A program made the position numbers and the translations under genes. A DNA stretch of 64,000 bases from Leifsonia williamsii (lineage in GTDB: Bacteria > Actinomycetota > Actinomycetes > Actinomycetales > Microbacteriaceae). Below are positions 7,474 to 16,708 of the stretch, one piece after another (position 1 is the first letter of the stretch; each line of letters starts with the position of its first letter). The stretch lies in the NCBI RefSeq assembly GCF_030433685.1, contig NZ_JAROCF010000001.1:1240001-1304000 (forward strand), in the 5' to 3' direction. The notes under the pieces were generated by a model. The model was not told the DNA's origin. It did not search any database and was given only the letters and a program-made list of their open reading frames with translations.

Positions 7474-8241
7474 GTGGCCGACGACCACGGGCTCGCGGTG
7501 AGCATCCGCGGGCTGCACAAGCGATTCGGCGAGAAGATCGCCGTGGACGGCATCGATCTCGATGTGCCGTCCGGCAGCTTCTACGGCCTGGTGGGCCCGA
7601 ACGGCGCCGGCAAGACCACGACGCTGAGCATGGCGACCGGCCTGCTGCGACCGGACGCCGGACAGGTGCTGATCCACGGCGTCGACATGTGGGCGCAGCC
7701 GCTGCAGGCGAAGGCGCTGGTCGGCGTGCTCTCGGACGGCGTGCGCCTGTTCGACCGGCTGACCGGCGAGCAGCTCGTGGAGTACGCGGGACTGCTGAGC
7801 GGCATGGACCGGCCGACCGCCTCGGAGCGCACCCACGACCTTCTGCGCCTCCTCGACTTGGAGTCGGCCGGCGGCACGCTCGTCGTCGACTACTCCGCGG
7901 GCATGACCAAGAAGATCGCGCTCGCCGCCGCCATGGTGCACGCACCGCGCGTTCTCGTGCTCGACGAGCCGTTCGAGTCGGTCGACCCGGTGTCGGCAGC
8001 GAACATCCGCGACATCCTCCACGGGTACGTGCAGGGCGGCGGCACCGTCATCGTCTCGTCGCACGTGATGGACCTGGTCGAGCGGATGTGCGACCACGTC
8101 GCCGTCATCACCGCCGGCCGCGTCGTCGCCGCGGGGACGGTGGACGAGGTGCGTGCCGGCTCGACGCTCGAGGACCGCTTCGTCGAGCTCGTCGGCGGCC
8201 GCCGCGTGGGGGAGGGGCCGGAGTGGTTGCGACGCTCGTAA
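7474..8241 (+). CDS. ABC transporter ATP-binding protein
   Basis: 255-residue ATPase that pairs with the membrane protein encoded next. Walker A GPNGAGKTT near 42-50, an ABC signature reduced to YSAGMTKK, Walker B VLVLDEPFESVD and an H-loop (VSSHVMD). The start is GTG 7474, about 10 nt after AGGAGG; GTG 7468 and GTG 7444 are in frame but are poorly spaced. Its stop codon lies inside the next gene (19-nt overlap), indicating translational coupling. ABC-2-type ATPase, direction probably export; substrate unknown. Confidence 0.88.
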   Translation: MADDHGLAVSIRGLHKRFGEKIAVDGIDLDVPSGSFYGLVGPNGAGKTTTLSMATGLLRPDAGQVLIHGVDMWAQPLQAKALVGVLSDGVRLFDRLTGEQLVEYAGLLSGMDRPTASERTHDLLRLLDLESAGGTLVVDYSAGMTKKIALAAAMVHAPRVLVLDEPFESVDPVSAANIRDILHGYVQGGGTVIVSSHVMDLVERMCDHVAVITAGRVVAAGTVDEVRAGSTLEDRFVELVGGRRVGEGPEWLRRS

Positions 8242-9794
8242 GGCTGCGCCTGCTCGTCCTGCGCAATTCGTTCCGCCGCAGCACCGGGCAGCTCGTGGCC
8301 GTCATCATCGGCGCGATCTACGCCGTCGGCGCGCTGCTCGTCATCCTCGCCGCGCTGATCGGCCTCTCGTTCGTTCCCGCGGAGATCGCGCGCACGGCCA
8401 CGGTCCTCGGCGGCTCGGCCGCGGTGCTCGGCTGGGCCGTGCTGCCGCTGCTGCTCTCGGGCGTGGAGCAGACCCTCGACCCGGCGCGGCTCGCGGTCTT
8501 CCCCATCCCGCTGAACACCCTGATGGTCGGGATGCTGCTGAGCGGCGCCGTCGGGGTCGCGGGAGCGGCGACCACGATCGCCTCGCTCGCGACTGCGTTG
8601 AGCTGGCTCACGGCGCCCGGCGTCGCGATCGTCGCCCTGCTGACGGGGGCTCTCGGCGCCGCCACCTGCATCGTCGCCTCGCGCGCGGTCACCTCGATGG
8701 CGAGCGGGCTCGCCTCCGGGCGGCGGTTCAAGGAGGCGTCGGGCCTCCTGGTGCTCATCCCGCTGATCCTCGCCGGCCCCATCATCATCGGCGTCACGCG
8801 CGGCCTGCGCTCGTCGGCCGACGCCCTCCCTGCTGTTGCCGACGGGCTGTCGTGGTCGCCGCTCGGGGCGGTCTGGGCGATCCCGTCCGCCGTCGCCGCC
8901 GGGGACCCCGTCGGCGCTCTGCTGCGGCTGCTGATCGCGCTCGCGACGATCGCGCTGCTGTGGCTCGTCTGGCGCTGGGGGCTGGCCCGGTCGCTGGTCA
9001 CGCCGACCCGTGCCTCCTCGCGCTCCAAGGGGCAGGGCAAGCTGGGCCTTTTCGGCATCCTGCCGGGCACGGCTGCCGGCGCCATCGCCGCGCGCTGCCT
9101 CACCTACTGGTTCCGCGACCCGCGGTACCTGCGGCAGCTGCTGATCATCCCGCTGATGCCGCTGTTGATGTGGTTCTACTCGAGCCTCAACCACTCCACC
9201 GGCTACATCTTCGCCTCGGCGCCGGCGGTCGCGTTCGCGCTGGGGATCGGGATGATCGCCGACGTCTCGTACGACTCCACCGCCTTCGCGCTGCACATCT
9301 CCAAGGCCGTGCCCGGCCGGGCGGACCGCTGGGGCCGCGCCTCGGCGATGCTGACCTTCGGCGTCCCGGCCGTCGTGATCCTGTCGCTGCTCTCGGGCGG
9401 GCTGGAGGGCGACTGGCTGCCGGTGCCCGGCATCCTCGGGCTCTCGCTCGGCCTGCTGCTCTCGGGGGCGGCGGTGTGCTCGGTCACCTCGGCACGATTC
9501 GTGTTCCCGGTGCCGGAGCCGGGCGACAACCCGTTCCGCTCGCGTCCGGGCTCCAACATCTCGCTGATCGGCCCGACCTTCGCAGCCTGGGGCGTGATGG
9601 CCGTGCTGTGCCTGCCGGAGCTGGTGCTCTTCATCGTCTCGCTGGTCACCCGGCAGGCGGTGTGGGGCTGGCTTGCGCTGCTCGTCGGCGCCGTTGTCGG
9701 AGCGATCCTCCTCGTGGTCGGTGTGCGCGTCGGCGGCGCCGTGCTCGACCGGCGTGCACCCGAGCTGCTGCTCCAGCTGCGCAAGGACAAGTAG
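8223..9794 (+). CDS. ABC transporter permease, large multi-spanning
   Basis: 523-residue membrane protein with about 12 hydrophobic segments in two halves separated by a charged loop (TRASSRSKGQGKLG near residue 260). Starts at GTG 8223 inside the ATPase gene, with GGGGGAGG upstream, and ends in the basic tail LLQLRKDK. It has no nucleotide-binding domain and no periplasmic binding protein gene nearby, consistent with an ABC-2-like exporter. The residues near 340 (DVSYDSTAFALHISKAVPG) match a pattern common in actinobacterial transporter permeases of unknown substrate. Confidence 0.83.
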   Translation: MVATLVRLRLLVLRNSFRRSTGQLVAVIIGAIYAVGALLVILAALIGLSFVPAEIARTATVLGGSAAVLGWAVLPLLLSGVEQTLDPARLAVFPIPLNTLMVGMLLSGAVGVAGAATTIASLATALSWLTAPGVAIVALLTGALGAATCIVASRAVTSMASGLASGRRFKEASGLLVLIPLILAGPIIIGVTRGLRSSADALPAVADGLSWSPLGAVWAIPSAVAAGDPVGALLRLLIALATIALLWLVWRWGLARSLVTPTRASSRSKGQGKLGLFGILPGTAAGAIAARCLTYWFRDPRYLRQLLIIPLMPLLMWFYSSLNHSTGYIFASAPAVAFALGIGMIADVSYDSTAFALHISKAVPGRADRWGRASAMLTFGVPAVVILSLLSGGLEGDWLPVPGILGLSLGLLLSGAAVCSVTSARFVFPVPEPGDNPFRSRPGSNISLIGPTFAAWGVMAVLCLPELVLFIVSLVTRQAVWGWLALLVGAVVGAILLVVGVRVGGAVLDRRAPELLLQLRKDK

Positions 9795-9844
9795 CCGCAC
9801 CTGCACCCTGGACGCGGCGCGCTCGGTGCCGCAGGATGGACCGC

Positions 9845-10252
9845 ATGAGCGGCCTCACCGTCGACCGCCGGCTGGCGGCGCCTCCGGACCGGGTCTGGCG
9901 CGCGCTCACCGACGCGGACGCGCTGGCGAGCTGGTTCTGGCCGCCGCGCTTCGCCGCCACCGCCCGGGTGGAGGCGCGCGAAGGAGGCGTGTTCCGCGTG
10001 GTCTCCGAGCCGGTCGGCATCGGCGTCACCGGGCGGGTGACCACCGTCGAGCCGTCCCGGTTGCTCGCGACCACCTGGCGCTGGGACGGCGATGACGACG
10101 AGACGGCCGTCGCCTTCTCGCTGGAGCCGTCGGGCGAGGAGACCGTGCTGACCGTGCGTCACGACGGCTTCCCGACCGACGACGCCGCGCGGGAGCACGA
10201 GCAGGGCTGGAACGACTGCCTCGACCGGCTTCCCGCCGCGCTGGGGCACTGA
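9845..10252 (+). CDS. SRPBCC (AHSA1-type) domain protein
   Basis: 135-residue single-domain protein of the START/Bet v1-like superfamily, which binds hydrophobic ligands in a deep cavity. The opening VDRRLAAPPDRVWRALTDADALASWFWP is typical of AHSA1-like (Aha1 C-terminal) proteins, which often accompany ArsR regulators and DHFR-like reductases in actinobacteria. Start ATG 9845 is preferred over ATG 9836; a CAGGAT hexamer ends 7 nt before it. The next gene begins 16 nt downstream on the same strand, so the pair is probably cotranscribed. Ligand unknown. Confidence 0.82.
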   Translation: MSGLTVDRRLAAPPDRVWRALTDADALASWFWPPRFAATARVEAREGGVFRVVSEPVGIGVTGRVTTVEPSRLLATTWRWDGDDDETAVAFSLEPSGEETVLTVRHDGFPTDDAAREHEQGWNDCLDRLPAALGH

Positions 10253-10268
10253 ACAGGAGGAGGAGACG

Positions 10269-10823
10269 ATGGGCGCCATCGCAGTCCACGAGTTCATTTC
10301 GCTCGACGGTGTCTTCGAGGACCCGCGCTGGACGGCCGAGTTCGGCTTCGACCCCGAGATGAGCGAGGACATCGGCCGGATCACCCGCGCCTCCGACGCC
10401 ATCCTGCTCGGCCGCACGACGTTCGAGATGTTCGCGCCCGCCTGGTCGACGCGCACCGCCGAGGACGACCCCGGCGCTCCCTTCTTCAACGACACGCAGA
10501 AGACGGTGGTCGGCGACCTCGACGACGCGACCGCGGAGGCGACCTGGGCGAATTCGCGCTCGCTCGGCGCCTACGACACCGAGCGCGTGCGCGCCTTCAA
10601 GGAGAGCGTGGGAGGCGCTATCTACGTCAGCGGGAGCGGCACGCTCGTGCGCTCCCTCCTCGCCGACGGGCTCATCGACCGGCTCCACCTCTTCGTCTAC
10701 CCGATCGTGCTGGGCAGCGGCGCCCACCTGTTCCCGCAGGGCTCGCCGACGACGCGGCTGCGGCTGCGGCAGCAGGACGTCTATGACAACGGCGTGCTGC
10801 ACCTGGTCTACACGCCCGCCTGA
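10269..10823 (+). CDS. Dihydrofolate reductase-like (RibD C-terminal domain) protein
   Basis: 184-residue reductase-fold protein. The N-terminal HEFISLDGVFEDP, the central LGRTTFEMFAPAW and the nucleotide-binding IYVSGSGTLVRSLLADGLIDRL match the RibD C-terminal domain family, which uses NADPH. Only the reductase domain is present, so this is not a riboflavin-pathway RibD; proteins of this size are common accessory reductases of unknown substrate. A strong AGGAGGAGGAG ribosome-binding site precedes ATG 10269. Cotranscribed with the SRPBCC gene. Confidence 0.85.
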   Translation: MGAIAVHEFISLDGVFEDPRWTAEFGFDPEMSEDIGRITRASDAILLGRTTFEMFAPAWSTRTAEDDPGAPFFNDTQKTVVGDLDDATAEATWANSRSLGAYDTERVRAFKESVGGAIYVSGSGTLVRSLLADGLIDRLHLFVYPIVLGSGAHLFPQGSPTTRLRLRQQDVYDNGVLHLVYTPA

Positions 10824-10909
10824 TTGCGGACACGAGCTGGCCGCAGCGCTCCATACGCTGGAGGCGAACGGATGCACCAGCACGGATGTCGTCCGGTCGC
10901 GCTACGGTA

Positions 10910-10940
10910 GACGCTGTTGGGGGGCACTCAACACAGCGTC
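10910..10940. promoter_or_regulatory. Inverted repeat upstream of the ABC exporter genes
   Basis: Arms GACGCTGT (10910-10917) and ACAGCGTC (10933-10940) form a perfect 8-bp inverted repeat that begins directly after a possible -10 box TACGGT (10903-10908). It would lie at the start of the transcript of the exporter operon, as an operator or an mRNA hairpin. No regulator gene adjoins it. The rest of 10824-11030 shows nothing else I can name. Confidence 0.5.
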
Positions 10941-11030
10941 GTGACGGTTCGGGGCCGGCGGGAGGCTGATTGACTGGGGCGTTCGCGCGCTCCACGCACC
11001 CACTCCACACCACGAATCCGGGGAATCATC

Positions 11031-12773
11031 GTGACTCTCGTTCGAATGACGCTGCGCTTCATCCGTCCCTATTGGCGGTCCGTCGTCGCCGTCGTGCTCC
11101 TGCAACTGATAGCGACGCTCGCGGCGCTGTACCTGCCCACCCTCAACGCCCAGATCATCGACAAGGGCGTCGTCACCGGCGACACCGACTTCATCTGGCG
11201 CACCGGCGGCATGATGCTGATCGTCTGCTTCGTGCAGGTCGCCGCCGCGATCACCGCGACGTACTTCGGCGCCCGCGCGTCCATGTCGGTCGGCCGCGAC
11301 ATCCGCCGCTCGTTCTACAGCAAGGTCGACAGTCTCCCATCGCTCGATCTCGCCCGCTGGGGCATGCCGACCCTGATCACCCGCAACACGAACGACGTGC
11401 AGCAGGTGCAGATGCTCGTGCTGATGACGCTGAACTTCATGGTGTCGACGCCGATCATGTGCATCGCCGGCATCATCCTGGCCGTCGGCGTCGACCCCGG
11501 GCTGTCGTGGTTGATCTGGGTCTCGGTGGTGGTGCTGTTCGTCGTGGTCGGCATCCTCGTCACGATGCTGCTGCCGATGTTCCGGGTCATGCAGGAGCGC
11601 ATCGACGGCGTCAACGGCGTCATCCGCGAGCAGATCGTCGGCATCCGCGTGATCCGCGCCTTCGTCCGCGAGAAGTTCGAGACCGCGCGCTACGACGACG
11701 CCAACGCCGCGCTCACCCGCATCTCGGTCAAGGTCGGCAACGTCTTCGTGCTGATGTTCCCGCTGATCATGCTGATCCTCAACGCGGCGACGGTCGCGGT
11801 GCTGTGGTTCGGCGGGCAGCGGGTCGACGCGGGCGACATCCAGATCGGCGCGCTCACCGCGTTCCTGCAGTACCTGCTGCAGATCCTGGTCGCGGTCATG
11901 ATGGGCGTCTTCATGGCGATGATGATCCCGCGCGCGATCGTCTGCGCCGAGCGCCTCGACGAGGTGCTGAGCGCCGAGCCGTCCGCATCATCCGACGAGA
12001 GCCGCGGCGGGCCGGCTGCGGAGCTTCCGGCCGACGGCCGCGTGCAGGTCGACGGCGTCACGTTCGGCTACCCGGGCGCCGAGCACCCGGTGCTCAGCGA
12101 CGTGAGCTTCACAGCCGAGCCCGGCAAGGTGACGGCGATCGTCGGCTCCACCGGCTCCGGCAAGTCGACACTCGTCTCGGTGATCGCCGACCTGTTCACC
12201 CCGCAGTCCGGCCGCGTCCGCATCGGCGGCGTGCCGGTCGACACCCTGACCCGCCAGCAGCTCGCCGGCGTCCTGGGCCTGGTTCCGCAGCGGCCGTACC
12301 TGTTCTCGGGGACGATCGCGAGCAACCTCCGCTTCGGCCGCCCCGACGCGACGGACGAGCAGCTGTGGGAGGCGCTGCGCGTCGCCCAGGCCGAGGACTT
12401 CGTCCGAGCGAAGGACCATGGCCTCGCCGAGCGCGTCGCCCAGGGCGGCACCAACGTCTCGGGCGGGCAGCGGCAGCGGCTCTGCATCGCTCGCGCGCTG
12501 GTCGCGCACCCGAAGGTGTTCCTGTTCGACGACTCCTTCTCGGCGCTCGACGTCGCGACCGACGCGCGGCTCAGACAGGCGCTCTCCCGATCGACCGGCG
12601 ACGCGACGGTGATCGTCGTCGCGCAGCGCGTGTCGACCATCCGCGAGGCGGACACCATCGTCGTGCTCGACGACGGCAAGGTCGTCGGCAGCGGCACCCA
12701 CGACGAACTCATCGAGACGAGCGAGACCTACCGCGAGATCGTGGAGTCGCAGCTGAGCCTGGAGGTGGCCTGA
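11031..12773 (+). CDS. ABC exporter subunit with degenerate ATP site (heterodimer partner 1)
   Basis: 580-residue fused exporter half: six transmembrane helices (about 1-300), then a nucleotide-binding domain. Walker A GSTGSGKST is near 371 and the signature NVSGGQRQ near 478. The catalytic Glu after Walker B is Asp (LFDDSFSALD) and the switch His is Gln (VVAQRVSTI), exactly the changes found in the non-hydrolysing subunit of heterodimeric exporters such as TM287 of TM287/288. It therefore needs the next gene's product. Start is GTG 11031 with GGGGAA upstream. One base separates its stop from the partner's start. Confidence 0.92.
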   Translation: MTLVRMTLRFIRPYWRSVVAVVLLQLIATLAALYLPTLNAQIIDKGVVTGDTDFIWRTGGMMLIVCFVQVAAAITATYFGARASMSVGRDIRRSFYSKVDSLPSLDLARWGMPTLITRNTNDVQQVQMLVLMTLNFMVSTPIMCIAGIILAVGVDPGLSWLIWVSVVVLFVVVGILVTMLLPMFRVMQERIDGVNGVIREQIVGIRVIRAFVREKFETARYDDANAALTRISVKVGNVFVLMFPLIMLILNAATVAVLWFGGQRVDAGDIQIGALTAFLQYLLQILVAVMMGVFMAMMIPRAIVCAERLDEVLSAEPSASSDESRGGPAAELPADGRVQVDGVTFGYPGAEHPVLSDVSFTAEPGKVTAIVGSTGSGKSTLVSVIADLFTPQSGRVRIGGVPVDTLTRQQLAGVLGLVPQRPYLFSGTIASNLRFGRPDATDEQLWEALRVAQAEDFVRAKDHGLAERVAQGGTNVSGGQRQRLCIARALVAHPKVFLFDDSFSALDVATDARLRQALSRSTGDATVIVVAQRVSTIREADTIVVLDDGKVVGSGTHDELIETSETYREIVESQLSLEVA

Positions 12774-12774
12774 G

Positions 12775-14868
12775 ATGGCAAGCACCGACAAGACCAACGG
12801 ACGTCGCAACCCTCGCGGCAAGCGCTCCGAGGCCGACGAGGCCGCCCGCCGGCTCGCCGAGGAGGCGACGCTCGAGGAACTCGACTACGAGTTCGAGCCG
12901 ACGGAGTCCGACGGCGACATGTTCGGCGGCACCCCCGCCAAGAAGGCGGAGCACTTCTGGCCGTCGTTCAAGCGCCTGCTCGGCCTGCTGCGACCGGAGT
13001 GGCTCGGGATGGCGTGGGTGACCCTCCTCGTCGTCGTCTCGGTCGCCCTCACCGTCATCGCGCCGAAGATCCTCGGTCAGGCCACCGACGTGATCTTCAA
13101 CGGCGCCATCGGGGGAGCGCTGCCGAAGGGCATCACGCTCGACCAGGCGGTGCAGGGCGCACGCGCGGCCGGCCAGGACCAGTTCGCCGACATGCTCTCC
13201 GGCTCGAACATCGTCCCCGGCCAGGGCATCGACTTCACCGAGCTCGGCCGCCTGCTGATGATCGTGCTGGCGATGTACGTGGTGGCGTCGCTGTTCTCGT
13301 GGTGGAACGGCTACATCCTCAACGCGCTCGTCATGCGGGTGATCTACCGCCTGCGTGCCGACGTGGAGTCGAAGCTGAACCGCCTCCCGCTGAGCTACTT
13401 CGACACCCGCCAGCGCGGTGACCTGATGTCGCGGGTCACGAACGACGTCGACAACATCCAGACCGCGCTGCAGCAGGCGTTCTCGCAGCTGATCCAGTCG
13501 GTCCTGATGGTGATCGGCATCGGGATCGCGATGTTCCTGGTCTCGTGGCAGCTCGCCCTGATCGCGCTGATCTCCATCCCGCTCTCCGGCATCATCGCGG
13601 GCGTGATCGGCTCCCGGTCGCAGAAGCTGTTCAAGCAGCAGTGGAACGCGACCGGATCGCTCAACGGCCACATCGAGGAGTCGTACTCGGGTCTCGACCT
13701 GGTGCGCGCCTTCGGCCGCGGCGAGGTGATGTTGGAGGAGTTCGACGAGCGCAACGGCAAGCTCCACGCGGCGCAGGTCGGCGCGCAGTTCGTGTCGGGC
13801 ATGATCATGCCGGCGATGAACTTCGTCTCGTACCTCTCGTACGTGCTGATCGCCGTCGTCGGCGGTCTGCGCGTGGCGGCGGGCCAGATGACCATCGGAG
13901 ACGCGACCGCGTTCATCCAGTACTCGCGCGAGTTCTCGCAGCCGATCGGCCAGATCGCGGGCATGGCGAACATGCTCCAGTCGGGCGTCGCGTCGGCCGA
14001 GCGCACCTTCGAGTTCCTGGACGCGGAGGAGCAGACGCCCGAGCACGACACGCAGCACCTCCCGGAGCGGGCGGACGGGCGCGTCGAGCTGGAGCAGGTC
14101 GACTTCTCGTACGACCCCGCCGTGCCGCTCATCCACGACCTCAGCCTCTCGGTGAAGCCAGGTCAGACGGTCGCGATCGTCGGTCCGACCGGCGCGGGCA
14201 AGACCACGCTGGTGAACCTGATCATGCGGTTCTACGAGCTGAACGGCGGCACCATCCGGCTCGACGGCATCGACACCACCGAGCTGTCGCGTGCCGAGCT
14301 GCGCGGCCAGGTCGGCATGGTCCTGCAGGACGCGTGGCTGTTCTCCGGCACCATCCGCGAGAACATCCGCTACGGCCGGCTCGACGCGACCGACGAGGAG
14401 GTCGTGGAGGCCGCCAAGGCGACCATGGTCGACCGCTTCGTGCGCCAGCTGCCCGACGGGTACGACACGAAGATCGAGGCCGACGGCTCCAACGTCTCTG
14501 CGGGCGAGCGGCAGCTGCTCACCATCGCGCGGGCGTTCATCGCGAACCCGTCGCTGCTCATCCTCGACGAGGCGACGTCGTCGGTCGACACGCGCACCGA
14601 GCTGCTGGTGCAGCACGCGATGGCGGCGCTGCGCACCGACCGCACGTCGTTCGTGATCGCGCACCGCCTCTCCACCATCCGCGACGCCCACACCATCCTC
14701 GTGATGGAGAACGGCAGCATCGTGGAGCAGGGCGACCACGCCACCCTGCTTGCGAAGCGCCGCGCCTACTACGACCTCTACATGACGCAGTTCCAGGGCG
14801 CCGCGACGGAGGAGCCGGAGCGGGAGGCCGACCGGCCGGCCGAGCCCGAGGAGGTCCCGGCCTCGTAG
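12775..14868 (+). CDS. ABC exporter subunit with competent Walker B (heterodimer partner 2)
   Basis: 697-residue exporter half. An unusual charged N-terminal 60 residues (RGKRSEADEAARRLAEEATLEELDYEFEP region) precedes six transmembrane helices; the loop near 100-150 is long. Walker A GPTGAGKTT near 471, Walker B LLILDEATSSVD with the catalytic Glu and the switch His (IAHRLSTI) are intact, whereas the signature reads VSAGERQ instead of SGGQ. This is complementary to partner 1, giving one consensus and one degenerate ATP site. Substrate unknown; such pairs export drugs, lipids or peptides. C-terminus is a Glu/Pro-rich tail. Confidence 0.93.
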   Translation: MASTDKTNGRRNPRGKRSEADEAARRLAEEATLEELDYEFEPTESDGDMFGGTPAKKAEHFWPSFKRLLGLLRPEWLGMAWVTLLVVVSVALTVIAPKILGQATDVIFNGAIGGALPKGITLDQAVQGARAAGQDQFADMLSGSNIVPGQGIDFTELGRLLMIVLAMYVVASLFSWWNGYILNALVMRVIYRLRADVESKLNRLPLSYFDTRQRGDLMSRVTNDVDNIQTALQQAFSQLIQSVLMVIGIGIAMFLVSWQLALIALISIPLSGIIAGVIGSRSQKLFKQQWNATGSLNGHIEESYSGLDLVRAFGRGEVMLEEFDERNGKLHAAQVGAQFVSGMIMPAMNFVSYLSYVLIAVVGGLRVAAGQMTIGDATAFIQYSREFSQPIGQIAGMANMLQSGVASAERTFEFLDAEEQTPEHDTQHLPERADGRVELEQVDFSYDPAVPLIHDLSLSVKPGQTVAIVGPTGAGKTTLVNLIMRFYELNGGTIRLDGIDTTELSRAELRGQVGMVLQDAWLFSGTIRENIRYGRLDATDEEVVEAAKATMVDRFVRQLPDGYDTKIEADGSNVSAGERQLLTIARAFIANPSLLILDEATSSVDTRTELLVQHAMAALRTDRTSFVIAHRLSTIRDAHTILVMENGSIVEQGDHATLLAKRRAYYDLYMTQFQGAATEEPEREADRPAEPEEVPAS

Positions 14869-14891
14869 CCCGCCCACCACGGCGTCGAGGG

Positions 14892-14936
14892 GCGTCATCC
14901 GGTCGTGATTCCTGCGGAACAGCGACCGGATGACGC
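14892..14936. terminator. Long palindrome between convergent operons
   Basis: Perfect 14-bp inverted repeat (14892-14905 and 14923-14936) with a 17-nt loop, placed between the exporter operon and the minus-strand block ending at 14966. No T tract; acts as a bidirectional transcript end at most. Confidence 0.6.
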
Positions 14937-14965
14937 ACCTCGTTCGGTGCGCGTGGGCGAGCGGG

Positions 14966-15547
14966 CTAGCGGCGGGCGAGCTTCGCGATCAGACGCACGG
15001 CCACCACGCCCGTGAGCACCCAGGGCCCGACCACGATGATCGGGTCGAGCCAGGTGTGCTTGAGGTCCGCGCGGTTCTGTCCGAAGCGCGACGAGATCGG
15101 GCGGTGCCCGGGCTCGGCGAGGATGCCCGTCTCGGTGACCGGGTTGTCGGGCCGCGCCGTGGCGAAGGATCGCAGGTGGCTGCCGACGGCATCCACCCGG
15201 TCCCCGAGCACCAGCAGCAGCCAGTGCGCCGTCTGACCCTCGCTGTAGCGGTCGTAGGCGAACCGCCGGATCGCGCCGGAGACGCCGTGGAGGGGCTGCG
15301 CCGTGCCGAAGACCGGCGGCAGCATCTCATGCTCCACCGACCGCTCCCGGTTGCCCGACGGCTCCTGGCGAGGGGGGAACGTCCAGTGGACGCCCGGCGC
15401 CGGCTCGCCCTGGCCGTCCGGCCCGCGCCGCTCACGCGGGTACGAGGGCCGGTCGGCGGGATCGCTGTCGACGCCCCACCCGGGGATGCGTGCCCGCAGC
15501 TCCTCGGGCGAGTACTTCTTCACGTGCTGGGAGGCTGTGTACGGCAT
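14966..15547 (-). CDS. Hypothetical protein with C-terminal membrane anchor
   Basis: 193-residue protein that I cannot assign to a family. The first 150 residues are soluble and charged, with many Pro/Arg and aromatic residues (IPGWGVDSDPADRPSYPRER, VHWTFPPRQEP); the end carries one hydrophobic helix (WLDPIIVVGPWVLTGVVAVRLIAKL), so it is probably a tail-anchored membrane protein. It lies 15 nt downstream of the zinc alcohol dehydrogenase gene on the same strand, most likely as the last gene of that operon. Confidence 0.65.
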   Translation of the reverse strand: MPYTASQHVKKYSPEELRARIPGWGVDSDPADRPSYPRERRGPDGQGEPAPGVHWTFPPRQEPSGNRERSVEHEMLPPVFGTAQPLHGVSGAIRRFAYDRYSEGQTAHWLLLVLGDRVDAVGSHLRSFATARPDNPVTETGILAEPGHRPISSRFGQNRADLKHTWLDPIIVVGPWVLTGVVAVRLIAKLARR

Positions 15548-15562
15548 GTCTGCTCCTCGCTC

Positions 15563-16708
15563 TCACGCGCCGGGGACGACGAGCGTCTTGATGCAGTCGT
15601 CCAGCTTGTTCGAAAAGATGTGGTACCCCTCGGCGATGTGCTCGAGCGGAACCCGGTGGGTGACGATCTCACTCGGCTTGAGATAGCCGTTGCGGACGTG
15701 CTCGAACAGCCGCGGCCACTGCCGCTTGACCGGGCACTGGTTCATCCGGAGCGTGAGCCCCTTGTTCATCGCGTCGCCGAACTTGATCGAGCTGAACAGC
15801 GGACCGTATGCGCCCATCACCGAGATGGTGCCGCCCTTGCGGACGGAGTCGATGGCCCAGTTGAGGGCGACCGGTGAGCCTCCCTGCAGCTTGAGCTTCG
15901 CCGAGGTGATGTGCTGCAGCACGGCGCCGTCCGCCTCCGCGCCGACCGCGTCGATCACGACGTCGGCGCCCAGGCCGTCGGTGTCGTGCTTCAGCGTGCG
16001 CACGATGTCGCCGGCCTCCACGAAGTTGTACGTCTCCGCATGCGCGAACTGGCGCGCCTTCTCCAGCCGGTAGTCGAGGTGGTCGACCACCACGACCCGG
16101 CCGGCGCCCATCAACCAGGCGGAGGCAGCGGCGTAGAGCCCGACCGGGCCGGCGCCGAACACCACTGCGGTGTCACCTTCCGAGATGTCCGCGAGCTGCG
16201 CACCGAAGTAGCCGGTGGCGAGCGCGTCGGTCAGCAGCACGGCGTCCTCGTCCGCCATCCAGTCGGGGATGATGGAGGGGCCGACGTCCGCGAGCGGCAC
16301 GCGCACGTACTCGGCCTGGCCGCCGTCGTAGCCGCCGCAGGTGTGCGAGTACCCGTAGATCCCGCCGACCGCGGTGGCGTTGGGGTTCACGTTGTGGCAG
16401 TTGGAATACAGCCCCCGCACGCAGAAGTAGCAGGAGCCGCAGAACACGTTGAACGGCACCATCACGCGGTCGCCGACCTTCAGGTTCTGCACGTCGGGCC
16501 CGACCTCGTCGACGACGCCGATGAACTCGTGGCCGAACGTGTGCCCGATCCGCGTGTCCGGCATCATCCCGTGATAAAGATGCAGATCGGAGCCGCAGAT
16601 CGCGGCGAGCGTCACCCGTACGATCGCGTCGCCGGGATGCTCGATCCGCGGCCTGTCCTTCTCCTCGACCCGGACCTTGTACGGGCCGCGATACACCATG
16701 GCTTTCAT
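15563..16708 (-). CDS. Zinc-dependent alcohol dehydrogenase family protein
   Basis: 381-residue medium-chain dehydrogenase. Catalytic zinc region CGSDLHLYHG and GHTFGHEFIG, four structural-zinc cysteines (CGSCYFCVRGLYSNC), and a Rossmann motif GAGPVGLYAAASAWLMGA near 190. The length, the insertions and the C-terminus resemble the glutathione-independent formaldehyde dehydrogenase / threonine dehydrogenase-like group; the true substrate cannot be read from the sequence. Start ATG 16708 has AAGGAGAA upstream and overlaps the stop codon of the preceding gene by one base, so translation is coupled. Confidence 0.88.
   Translation of the reverse strand: MKAMVYRGPYKVRVEEKDRPRIEHPGDAIVRVTLAAICGSDLHLYHGMMPDTRIGHTFGHEFIGVVDEVGPDVQNLKVGDRVMVPFNVFCGSCYFCVRGLYSNCHNVNPNATAVGGIYGYSHTCGGYDGGQAEYVRVPLADVGPSIIPDWMADEDAVLLTDALATGYFGAQLADISEGDTAVVFGAGPVGLYAAASAWLMGAGRVVVVDHLDYRLEKARQFAHAETYNFVEAGDIVRTLKHDTDGLGADVVIDAVGAEADGAVLQHITSAKLKLQGGSPVALNWAIDSVRKGGTISVMGAYGPLFSSIKFGDAMNKGLTLRMNQCPVKRQWPRLFEHVRNGYLKPSEIVTHRVPLEHIAEGYHIFSNKLDDCIKTLVVPGA

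Noticed and set aside
12709..14898. A 729-codon open frame on the minus strand opposite the second ABC exporter subunit
   Set aside because: High GC leaves the antisense frame open; the translation is Arg/His/Asp-rich noise with no domain, and the plus strand has complete ABC motifs.
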